Below are positions 1 to 5,547 of a DNA stretch of 5,547 nucleotides, one piece after another. This DNA comes from Paenibacillus sp. UBA6285. Lineage in GTDB: Bacteria; Bacillota; Bacilli; Paenibacillales; Paenibacillaceae. The stretch covers positions 18,713-24,259 of the forward strand of contig DJUJ01000075.1 in assembly GCA_002438345.1 (NCBI GenBank). The letters are read 5' to 3'. Positions within the stretch are counted from its first letter, which is position 1. The number at the start of each line of letters is the position of its first letter. Made by a program: the position numbers and the translations under genes. A model generated the notes under the pieces. It searched no databases. It saw only the letters and a list, made by a program, of their open reading frames with translations, and was not told the DNA's origin.

Positions 1-347
1 TGACTTCCAGCACCAGTCACAAATGTACCCCCGTGAATCCAGACCATTACAGGAAGTGACTCGCCTAGGGACGCAGGTGACCATACATTTAAGTATAAAC
101 AATCCTCAGAATGACGAGGTGTTAGGCCACCGAAACGCGTACCCCTCGTATCCGCTGGCTGATGGCTAACTGGACCAAATTCAGAAGCATCTCTAATTCC
201 GCTCCAAGCTTCTGGTGGCTGCGGCGCACGAAATCGAAGCTCTCCAACTGGCGGAGCGGCAAAAGGGATTCCACGCCAAACGTTCACGCCACTCTCCTCT
301 CGTCCTTGAAGCTCACCGTAAGAGGTTACTGCTATCGGTCCTACCAT
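1..347 (-). CDS. Type-B carboxylesterase (PnbA-like), N-terminal part, cut by left edge
   Basis: This is the first 115 codons of an alpha/beta-hydrolase of the carboxylesterase type B family, which hydrolyses carboxylic esters in the cytoplasm using a Ser-Glu/Asp-His triad. The start is the ATG at 345-347, preceded seven bases upstream by an AAGGGTG ribosome-binding site (355-361). Visible family hallmarks are the N-terminal GIPFAAPPVGELRF stretch (residues 26-39), the EDCLYLNVW signature (81-89) and the oxyanion-hole motif WIHGGTF (103-109). The catalytic serine (GESAG-type elbow), acid and histidine would lie beyond the left edge, because the family is usually near 490 residues. The gene begins 19 bases after the stop of the AI-2E transporter, with no terminator between them, so the two are probably co-transcribed. 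The frame is fully open to the edge, with no sign of decay. The family assignment is very secure. The substrate cannot be told; a p-nitrobenzyl esterase name would only be by homology. Confidence 0.93.
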   Translation of the reverse strand, partial: MVGPIAVTSYGELQGREESGVNVWRGIPFAAPPVGELRFRAPQPPEAWSGIRDASEFGPVSHQPADTRGTRFGGLTPRHSEDCLYLNVWSPASLGESLPVMVWIHGGTFVTGAGS

Positions 348-366
348 TACATTTCACCCTTCCACA

Positions 367-1521
367 TTATTCCTTATTCTCTTCAATCTGCTTATACAAT
401 CCGGACTGGAACCGGAACCATTGAAAGATATGTGTAAATACCACCTTGAGTACCGCATAACCAGGAACTGCAAGGATAATGCCAAGAACGCCGAACATTT
501 TACCAGCGAAAATAATAACAAAAATGATAGTGATTGGATGAATCTTCAGCGACTTGCCCATAATCTGTGGAGAGATAAACTTCCCTTCAATCAACTGTAC
601 AGCCGTCCAGACGATGATCATCTTCAGCAGCATAAATGGTGAAGTGACCATGGCCACAACTAAGGCTGGTGTAATAGCAATTGCCGGGCCCAAATATGGA
701 ACAACTGCTGTACAAGCAGCAGCAATGGCAAGGACAAGCGAATACTCCAGACCAATAATCAAATAGCCAATATAAAGCAGCGCACCAATGCAGCAGCTTA
801 CTATAATTTGCCCTCGAATATAAGAGGACACCTGAGCGTTCATTTCCGACATCACCATCCGAGTCTGCGGCTGCAGCGCGGTAGGAACGAATTTCAGAAT
901 GTAATCCGGCAATCTTTTTCCATCACGAAGCAAGTAGAATAGAATAAACGGCGTCGTTACCACCGCCAGCACAATCTCCGTAACTGCTCCTACGAAGCTG
1001 CCTACGCCTGTCAGAGCATTATTCAGAAAAAAAGTGCCCCAAGCCGTAATCTTAGTGGTTATCTCACTTAGGTTGGTTCCTATACTATCTTGAATTTGGC
1101 CAAAGAATTCAGTACCCGTCAGATTCATAAATCGTTCCTGGATCAAGTCACTATACCTTGGAAATTCGTCGATCAAACCAGATAATTGCGTACGAAGAAT
1201 TGGAATCACCATTACCAGAATCAGCGTGATGATACCCGCAATTAACAGATAAAGAATGATGATTGCATACACACGTTTCATCCTGAATCTTTTTTCCATT
1301 CGGTCTACTAGCGGATTCAGCAAGTAATACGCGATACCCGATAGTAACAATGGTGCAGCTACCGTATGTAGCAATACAGATATAGGAGTGAAAATAAACG
1401 GTATCTTTGAGAACACCAGAACAGTTATCCCAATTAACAAAAAAATGAGTAAGGTTACCACAAATTTATTGTTCAGAAAAAACTTTTTAAACTTCTCCGG
1501 CCATACCTGCAGCCTCTCCAT
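367..1521 (-). CDS. AI-2E family transporter (UPF0118), integral membrane protein
   Basis: This encodes a 384-residue polytopic membrane protein of the AI-2E family, the TqsA/YueF/YdbI-type permeases. Members have been linked to autoinducer-2 export or, in some halophilic Firmicutes, to Na+/H+ antiport; which applies here is unknown. Hydrophobic segments lie near residues 21-38, 46-68, 84-108, 173-197, 236-258, 260-292, 294-311 and 328-362. A hydrophilic segment (about 110-160) follows the third, as is usual for the family. Family marks are PYLGPAI (275-281) in the middle of the second half and the [15 protein letters not shown] stretch (315-329) before the last membrane segments. The reading frame is open further upstream to a TTG at 1590. 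However, the ATG at 1519-1521 has a strong GGGGGAGAGGG ribosome-binding site (1526-1536), and the promoter at 1561-1590 would start transcription downstream of the TTG, so the shorter form is chosen. The length fits the family, usually about 350-400 residues. The carboxylesterase gene follows in the same transcript. Confidence 0.93.
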   Translation of the reverse strand: MERLQVWPEKFKKFFLNNKFVVTLLIFLLIGITVLVFSKIPFIFTPISVLLHTVAAPLLLSGIAYYLLNPLVDRMEKRFRMKRVYAIIILYLLIAGIITLILVMVIPILRTQLSGLIDEFPRYSDLIQERFMNLTGTEFFGQIQDSIGTNLSEITTKITAWGTFFLNNALTGVGSFVGAVTEIVLAVVTTPFILFYLLRDGKRLPDYILKFVPTALQPQTRMVMSEMNAQVSSYIRGQIIVSCCIGALLYIGYLIIGLEYSLVLAIAAACTAVVPYLGPAIAITPALVVAMVTSPFMLLKMIIVWTAVQLIEGKFISPQIMGKSLKIHPITIIFVIIFAGKMFGVLGIILAVPGYAVLKVVFTHIFQWFRFQSGLYKQIEENKE

Positions 1522-1560
1522 CGTACCCTCTCCCCCATGCGCCACCTTATATGAAGTGTT

Positions 1561-1590
1561 ATTATATTCACTTTTTAATAGCATAGTCAA
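1561..1590 (-). promoter_or_regulatory. Sigma-A promoter of the AI-2E transporter-carboxylesterase unit
   Basis: On the minus strand a TTGACT -35 box (1585-1590) and a perfect TATAAT -10 box (1561-1566) are separated by 18 bases. The expected transcription start is near 1554, giving a leader of about 33 bases to the ATG at 1521. The -35 box starts only two bases past the stop codon (1593-1595) of the degenerate acetyltransferase gene, so the transporter unit is independent of it. The match is seen directly; activity is inferred. Confidence 0.8.
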
Positions 1591-1592
1591 CG

Positions 1593-2411
1593 TTAGGGGC
1601 GCAAGTCAAATTTGATATCTGCAATTCTGCCCGCCTCCACAAAACCAATCGATTGATATACTTTGTTGGAATCCCGGTTTTTGGCATCGGCATAAAGCAT
1701 TGGTGTTACCTCTTCATGAAGCAATTATGAACATAATTCTGCTACGATTGCGCTGGCGTACCCTTTTCTTTCGGTGAGTGCGTGGAGTATACACATCATT
1801 TATTCGAGCATGTCTCGAAGTCTGGTGAGCGATGTTAGCCATGGAGACTGGGATACCATCATCGATCCATAGGTACAACCTACCTGAGCTAGCGGCCTCT
1901 TTGGCCATTGGCAACATCGTTACAGGCTGAACAGGTCTGCCAAAAGCATCCTCTGAGAAGCCTGCCATGAATCCTGCGATTGTAGTACTGTATTCTTCAG
2001 TCGCAAGCCGTAAGTATCCTCCTACATTTGCGGGCTTCTTTACCACTAGGCAGTGATAAGCCTCAAGCATCATATATGTATGAAAAAGTTTCTCATGAAA
2101 TTCACAAAAAAATTCCGCAAAAACCTGCGCCATTTCTGGTTCTGCTGACACTCCTGGAAAATCGTGATCCTTCACATACTCGACAAGCTTCTGTATCAGA
2201 TCCCTTCTCTGCTCCAGACCCATTTCCTGTGAAATCCATAGCCAAGGGTTGTACCCTGAGGATTGCGTGAAAATCAGCTTCTCACATCAGATTTAATCTT
2301 AACTGCATCTTCATATTCACGAATTCGATAAATCAAATTATATTGAACCTCATCTCGTGCAAAATCCGTCTGATCCAGAACACTATCATCAACAGAAAAC
2401 CTCTTAAACAA
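1593..2411 (-). pseudogene. GNAT N-acetyltransferase pseudogene (two frameshifts plus one nonsense codon)
   Basis: Reading three pieces together gives a protein of about 270 residues of the GNAT type with an N-terminal extension. The start is a TTG at 2409-2411, with an AGGGGG ribosome-binding site seven bases upstream (2419-2424). It begins MFKRFSVDD and runs open for 44 codons, with a second piece that looks family-like (EVQYNLIYRIREYEDA), to near 2280. There the frame must slip by one lost base to continue as KLIFTQSSGYNPWLWIS. A second slip, one extra A in the GAAAAGGG tract near 1768-1775, leads into the motif-A loop HRKKGYASAIVAEL, which holds the R-x-x-G-x-A acetyl-CoA pyrophosphate-binding pattern. 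An in-frame TAA at 1725-1727 then interrupts before the motif-B-like NRDSNKVYQSIGF and the end at 1593. The indels compensate, so the first and last pieces share a frame. An ordinary single ORF exists only for the middle (1714-2223) and lacks the acetyl-CoA loop, so it is not an active enzyme. Sequencing error could explain one indel, but hardly all three lesions. The substrate is unknown. Confidence 0.85.
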
Positions 2412-2547
2412 GTCTATTCCCCCTAGATCTTCCTTTCATTCAATGATAATCCTCTCCTGCATAAAAAGAAATGACGTTGTCATCCTTAAAAGACAATCGG
2501 TTCTCCTAGAAATATACGGATGATGTATAGTGTGACGTATGAATTAT

Positions 2548-2580
2548 AAAAAAATACCGCCAGCACATCGACGGTATTTC
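2548..2580 (-). terminator. Intrinsic terminator of the ferredoxin gene
   Basis: On the minus strand an eight-base perfect stem, AAATACCG (2572-2579) pairing with CGGTATTT (2552-2559), encloses a 12-base loop. Its 3' arm runs into a seven-T tract (2548-2554). It lies about 53 bases past the ferredoxin stop codon and is oriented to end that transcript before the acetyltransferase pseudogene. The A-rich left side also gives the reverse direction some pairing, but the opposite strand lacks a comparable T tract, so it is judged mainly one-way. Confidence 0.85.
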
Positions 2581-2632
2581 AATCATTTCTACTTTGATTT
2601 CACGTAGCTACGAAGCTTCGATCAGTGAACAG

Positions 2633-2992
2633 CTATTTTTTCTTCTTCCCTTTAGCTCCCTTGTCATCTGCTGCAATCAGCTGCCCATCATATGTGTACA
2701 GTAGATGATCTTCAAGTCTCTCGCCCTGTAAATGCTTCCGTACTAGCGATTTCGCTGATTTAGGTGTGATCTCTTTATACCACACGCCTTCAGGGTATGC
2801 GATCACGACGCAGGAATCTGAACATCTACCATTACAACGGGTTACCGTCGTATGTATAAGACTCTGTGCACCTTGCTTTTCAATCTCATCTTCTATCGCT
2901 TCAGCTACCTCTTCACCTTTGTGTTTCTTGCAGCTGCTACCATTACATATCAACAAATGACTTACGGTTCCTTGTAAATTCCAAGTTGTCAT
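2633..2992 (-). CDS. Thioredoxin-like [2Fe-2S] ferredoxin domain protein
   Basis: This is a 119-residue cytoplasmic protein of the thioredoxin-fold [2Fe-2S] ferredoxin family (the type seen in Aquifex Fd and in NuoE-like domains), expected to carry single electrons. The cysteine pattern is visible: C16 and C21 in LICNGSSCKKHKG, then C53 and C57 in TRCNGRCSDSC, with a fifth cysteine at C61. The first four fit the usual cluster ligands (C-x4-C, about 31 residues, C-x3-C); C61 is extra. The VVIAYPEGVWY stretch (62-72) after the second pair is typical of the fold. The protein ends in a lysine-rich tail, GAKGKKKK. The ATG at 2990-2992 has purine-rich AAAGGAATGGGGA just upstream. The gene has its own candidate promoter and palindromic operator, and a terminator follows it. 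Upstream on the same strand lie a dead siderophore-binding gene and an intact ferredoxin-NADP+ reductase. That suggests, by inference, that the protein passes electrons from the reductase to an iron-release step. No experimental partner is known. Confidence 0.88.
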   Translation of the reverse strand: MTTWNLQGTVSHLLICNGSSCKKHKGEEVAEAIEDEIEKQGAQSLIHTTVTRCNGRCSDSCVVIAYPEGVWYKEITPKSAKSLVRKHLQGERLEDHLLYTYDGQLIAADDKGAKGKKKK

Positions 2993-3017
2993 GAAATCCC
3001 CATTCCTTTCATGCCTA

Positions 3018-3046
3018 ATAATATTCCGTTAACGGATTATTCTAAA
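3018..3046 (-). promoter_or_regulatory. Candidate promoter of the ferredoxin gene
   Basis: On the minus strand a TTTAGA -35 box (3041-3046, four of six matches to consensus) and a TATTAT -10 box (3018-3023, five of six) are separated by 17 bases. Transcription would start about 20 bases before the ATG at 2992. The spacer is occupied by an inverted repeat, described separately. A TATAAT further upstream (3063-3068) has no good -35 partner, and a TTGACT (3068-3073) has no -10 at proper spacing, so this pair is preferred. The boxes are weaker than those of the transporter promoter. Confidence 0.55.
3020..3041. promoter_or_regulatory. 22-base palindrome, probable repressor operator
   Basis: Centred between 3030 and 3031 is a palindrome with a perfect 12-base core, TCCGTTAACGGA (3025-3036). 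It extends to 22 bases with ten of eleven pairs matching. It fills the spacer between the candidate -35 and -10 boxes of the ferredoxin gene, the classic place for a repressor to block RNA polymerase. There is no T tract beside it, so it is not a terminator. The sequence does not match the Fur box (TGATAAT-type repeats) that iron genes of this group often carry. The regulator is unknown. Confidence 0.55.
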
Positions 3047-3600
3047 CACTATCATAAGAGCCATTATAGTCAATAGAAAGAAAGCCGCTACAATCTCATC
3101 CAGCTGCTTGTCCAGCGCATAAGCATCAGAGAGATAACAAGTTTTGAGATTGTAAGTGAACACATGACCTGCCTTAACAGCAGGTAGGCTTTGCCAGAAG
3201 ACGCTGTCCATATCCAGCTTATCCTGCTCCACACCACGGCTGAAGCCCTGGAATATATAATCAGCTTCTCCTTGATACTCGGGCAGCGCTTCGAGAGAAA
3301 GGGAAGCCCAGCCTTCCTTAAAAGCTACATCTTATACAAGATCAGGAGCATGTAGCCCTAATCCATTATATAAGATCTCCCCTCCTCGCCCATAAGAGGA
3401 TCCATAAAGGTATAGCTCTTTACCAGCTATTTCGATTATGGCCACCTTTCTGTGAGCTGCGATCAGATCGGTCAATTCCGCTTTCTTCGCTTCCAGCTTC
3501 TGATTGAAATCCGCCACCCACTTTACAGCCTGCTGCTCCTTGTTCAAGATTTTCCCGAAATGGATAAGAAGCCCTACACGCTCAACACTAAAATCAAACC
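3029..3600 (-). pseudogene. Siderophore-binding protein (FecB/Peripla_BP_2 type) remnant, N-lobe deleted, internal TAA
   Basis: This is the C-terminal part of an iron-siderophore ABC transporter binding protein. In one frame it reads FGKILNKEQQAVKWVADF, then KELYLYGSSYGRGGEILYNG and LGLHAPDLV, then a TAA (3332-3334). Without a frame change it goes on as DVAFKEGWASLSLEALPEY, DYIFQGFSRG, VFWQSLPAVKAGHVFTYNL and YALDKQLDEIVAAF. These are typical landmarks of the family's second lobe. The TAA is probably a mutated CAA. Intact homologues are about 300 residues or more; here there is no signal peptide, lipobox or first lobe. The open frame instead runs straight into the end of the reductase gene, reaching a stop at 3632-3634, which implies a deletion that joined the two. 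The native stop also seems lost, because the frame adds a hydrophobic tail (FFLLTIMALMIV) read from the ferredoxin promoter region before TAA at 3029. The exact left limit of homology, somewhere near 3560-3600, is uncertain. Some Paenibacillus proteins fuse this domain to an AraC regulator, so the lost part could have been that instead. Confidence 0.82.
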
Positions 3601-3621
3601 TATTCCTTGAATTTACAGCTA

Positions 3622-4662
3622 TTAATGGTCGTCAACGACACCAAGCGCCTTATTCTTCTCCTTGAACCGCTCATTGTGAGAAGACACATAAGCAACTTTA
3701 GCCGCAGTTGGATCTATGTACAGCTTGGCACTATTAAGCGCCAGAACCGCATCCGTGAAAGCACCTGCAATTAAACGTACCTTACTCGTATAATCCACAA
3801 AGTCACCAGCTGCAAATATGCCTGGGAGATTGGTCTCCAGCTTATCAGATACATTCGCACACCATTCGCCCATATCAAGGCCCCACTCTTTTAACGGTCC
3901 AAAATCGCTCTTAAGACCATGGTTTACGATAACTGCATCCACTTCAAATTGCTCTGTTTCACCTGTCTCTATATGGATGATCGTCACCTGATCTATCGTT
4001 TCCCCATTACTGCTGTGTAATTGGCTTACTGTATAGGGCACGCGGACATTGACTGAAGATTCCTTCATCCGTACAATATTTTTCTCAAGACCACCAAACT
4101 GTTCACGACGGTGCACAATCGTTACACTTGCTGCGATGGACTCCAGTTCATTCGCCCAGTCAACTGCGGAGTCACCTCCACCGGAGATCAGCACTCTTTT
4201 GCCACGGAATGGCTCTAGCTCCTGAACGGTATAATGAAGATTTGTCACTTCATAGCGGTCTGCACCTTCAATTTCGAGCTTAGCCATTTGTAAAATTCCG
4301 TAGCCAATTGCCAAAATGACGGTTCGTGTCCAGTGTTGTTCGCCAGTTGATGAGGTTAAGATATACGTCCCGTCTTCTTGTCTCTCCTGTTTCATGATTA
4401 GCTGCCCCATCACAATGGTTGGTTCAAAGGTCTGAGCCTGCTCCTTGAGCTGCCCGATCAGCTGATGACAGAGAGTCGGCGTTACGCCACCTACGTCCCA
4501 GATCATTTTTTCAGGATAAATAAGCATTCTTCCTCCGAGCTCATCCTTCGCTTCAATCAACTTCGTCTTGAGGTCTCTCATTCCACTATAAAAAGCTGTA
4601 TACATCCCAGCAGGTCCGCCTCCAATAATAGTTACATCGTATAATTCCAGTTGATTGTTCAT
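3622..4662 (-). CDS. Ferredoxin-NADP+ reductase type 2 (YumC/IruO family flavoprotein)
   Basis: This is a 346-residue FAD enzyme that moves electrons between NADPH and ferredoxin or flavodoxin in the cytoplasm. The FAD-binding Rossmann motif GGGPAG is at residues 14-19, after the start IIGGG. The NADPH-binding motif GGGDSA is at 161-166, with HRR (184-186) to hold the 2'-phosphate. The second FAD motif, AAGD, is at 284-287. The C-terminal [14 protein letters not shown] (327-340) is typical of the YumC group. There is no CxxC pair, which separates it from thioredoxin reductase despite the shared fold. Length matches the family (about 330-350). The ATG at 4660-4662 has GGAGGG five bases upstream (4668-4673). 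It starts 42 bases after the ABC exporter stop with no clear terminator, so read-through is likely. Related IruO of Staphylococcus aureus powers reductive iron release from heme and siderophores. Given the neighbouring ferredoxin and siderophore receptor remnant, a similar role is a fair inference here. The frame is intact. Confidence 0.93.
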   Translation of the reverse strand: MNNQLELYDVTIIGGGPAGMYTAFYSGMRDLKTKLIEAKDELGGRMLIYPEKMIWDVGGVTPTLCHQLIGQLKEQAQTFEPTIVMGQLIMKQERQEDGTYILTSSTGEQHWTRTVILAIGYGILQMAKLEIEGADRYEVTNLHYTVQELEPFRGKRVLISGGGDSAVDWANELESIAASVTIVHRREQFGGLEKNIVRMKESSVNVRVPYTVSQLHSSNGETIDQVTIIHIETGETEQFEVDAVIVNHGLKSDFGPLKEWGLDMGEWCANVSDKLETNLPGIFAAGDFVDYTSKVRLIAGAFTDAVLALNSAKLYIDPTAAKVAYVSSHNERFKEKNKALGVVDDH

Positions 4663-4704
4663 TATGTCCCTCCAAAAGTATATTCTATTGATGAACTGAG
4701 CTGC

Positions 4705-5547
4705 TTACGCCCCAAATTGAGCCTCATGTAGTCGACTGTAAATTCCGGTAGTCTGTAACAGTTCTTCATGTCTGCCCTGTTCTGCGATACCGCCTTCCGC
4801 AACGACAACAATACGATCGGCATTCTTGATCGTTGCCAGCCGATGAGCAATAACCAGCGTCGTACGACCTTGTGACAACTCCGCAAGTGCCTCCTGAATA
4901 GCAGACTCCGTCTCGGTATCCAGGGCCGATGTGGCTTCGTCCAGAATAAGAATCGTTGGATTCTTCAAGAACATCCGGGCAATGGATAGCCGCTGCTTCT
5001 GACCTCCGGAGAGCTTGACGCCCCGTTCCCCGATCATAGTGTCGAGTCCAGCAGGTTGGGACTTGATCAGATCTTCCAGTTGAGCGCGCCGTGCTGCCTC
5101 CCAGATTTCTTCATCGGAGGCTCCCAACCGCCCGTAAGCGATATTCTCACGGATGGTTCCGTCGAACAGGAATACATCTTGTTGTACAATCCCGATATGG
5201 GAACGAAGAGATTCAAGCGTCATCGAGCGAATATCCATTCCATCAATGGTAATGTTACCTCCACTTACATCATAGAAACGAGGCAATAGACTACATAGCG
5301 TTGTTTTACCCGCACCGGATGGACCGACTAGAGCAACAGTTTCTCCTGCTGGAATCGATAGATTCACATTGCGGAGAACCTTTTCTTTATCGCTGTAAGC
5401 GAAAGCCACATCATTGAAGATAATATTCCCCATAAGTTCATGAATTGGCTTGGCGTCTTTAGCATCAGCGACATCCGGTTCCGTCTCCAGCAATTCGAGA
5501 TAACGCTTGAAACCAGCAATACCTTTTGGATATGTCTCAATGACCGA
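4705..5547 (-). CDS. ABC exporter, C-terminal nucleotide-binding domain, cut by right edge
   Basis: This is the last 280 residues of a fused permease-ATPase of the MsbA/YwjA-like exporter class. It enters the window in frame at the right edge with no start codon; an internal TTG at 5493 is not a real start, since the frame is open through it and family-like sequence (ETYPKGIAGFKRYLELL) lies upstream. Counting from the edge, the nucleotide-binding domain shows an A-loop tyrosine (Y51), Walker A GPSGAGKT (75-82), Q-loop VQQD (121-124), signature LSGGQ (179-183), Walker B ILILDE (199-204) with catalytic glutamate E204, D-loop SALD (207-210) and the switch histidine H235. All key residues are present, so the ATPase should be active. 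The transmembrane half lies outside the window and the substrate cannot be deduced. Its position directly before the ferredoxin reductase may mean co-transcription. Confidence 0.93.
   Translation of the reverse strand, partial: SVIETYPKGIAGFKRYLELLETEPDVADAKDAKPIHELMGNIIFNDVAFAYSDKEKVLRNVNLSIPAGETVALVGPSGAGKTTLCSLLPRFYDVSGGNITIDGMDIRSMTLESLRSHIGIVQQDVFLFDGTIRENIAYGRLGASDEEIWEAARRAQLEDLIKSQPAGLDTMIGERGVKLSGGQKQRLSIARMFLKNPTILILDEATSALDTETESAIQEALAELSQGRTTLVIAHRLATIKNADRIVVVAEGGIAEQGRHEELLQTTGIYSRLHEAQFGA

Noticed and set aside
162..766. Plus-strand open frames opposite the esterase and transporter genes
   Set aside because: They have no family-like sequence or convincing ribosome-binding sites and lie antisense to well-supported genes.
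1714..2223. A 169-codon open frame as a stand-alone gene
   Set aside because: It is the middle part of the broken acetyltransferase. Family-like sequence continues on both sides in another frame, and its last 20 or so residues are arginine-rich out-of-frame translation.
1593..2411. Programmed frameshifting to make a full acetyltransferase
   Set aside because: Two slips in opposite directions plus a TAA would all have to be bypassed, and no slippery site with a downstream structure was recognised.
2471..2483. Inverted repeat ATGAC-GTT-GTCAT upstream of the acetyltransferase pseudogene
   Set aside because: The arms are only five bases, no convincing promoter lies around it, and the gene is dead.
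2604..2620. Adjacent short palindromes GTAGCTAC and CGAAGCTTCG between the ferredoxin stop and its terminator
   Set aside because: They are eight and ten bases long, share a base, and have no T tract or promoter context. They may be chance or minor mRNA structure.
3063..3073. TATAAT and TTGACT overlapping just upstream of the ferredoxin promoter
   Set aside because: They overlap each other and neither has a partner box at usable spacing; the best -35 for the TATAAT is TTGTAG at 19 bases.
3332..3547. A 71-codon open frame as a separate small gene
   Set aside because: Binding-protein sequence continues in the same frame on both sides of its TTG and of its TAA, so it is a fragment of the siderophore receptor remnant.
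3622..4662. Thioredoxin reductase identity for the flavoprotein
   Set aside because: The CxxC redox pair needed for that activity is absent, and the C-terminal [11 protein letters not shown] region fits the ferredoxin-NADP+ reductase group.

Overview
The window looks like part of a Gram-positive chromosome of the Bacillales, most likely Paenibacillus or a close relative. The signs are strong purine-rich ribosome-binding sites, sigma-A-type promoters, occasional TTG starts, moderate GC, and protein families typical of that group. This placement is an inference from sequence style, since no taxonomic marker is present. Every supported gene lies on the minus strand, so transcription runs from right to left.

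Layout in the direction of transcription. At the right edge is the C-terminal part of an ABC exporter with a complete nucleotide-binding domain (4705 to the edge). After a 42-base gap comes an intact type 2 ferredoxin-NADP+ reductase of the YumC/IruO family (3622-4662). Next is a decayed siderophore-binding protein gene (about 3029-3600), which lacks its N-terminal half and carries an in-frame TAA. A thioredoxin-like [2Fe-2S] ferredoxin follows (2633-2992). It has its own candidate promoter, whose spacer is filled by a 22-base near-perfect palindrome, and it ends at a clear intrinsic terminator (2548-2580). Then comes a GNAT acetyltransferase pseudogene (1593-2411) with a TTG start, two opposite frameshifts and a nonsense codon. 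Immediately past its stop is a near-consensus promoter (1561-1590) driving an AI-2E family membrane transporter (367-1521). Nineteen bases after that gene begins a type-B carboxylesterase (1-347), which is cut by the left edge.

The window therefore has two functional blocks separated by a dead gene. The right block suggests iron and redox metabolism: a ferredoxin reductase, a small [2Fe-2S] ferredoxin and the remains of a siderophore receptor. A reasonable reading is that the reductase and ferredoxin once supplied electrons for releasing iron from an imported siderophore, and that the receptor has been lost while the redox pair survives. The left block is a two-gene transporter-esterase unit.

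No RNA gene, CRISPR array, insertion sequence or phage gene was seen. I did not find a clearly novel system. The most interesting items are the operator-like palindrome inside the ferredoxin promoter and the selective decay of the siderophore receptor beside intact redox genes.
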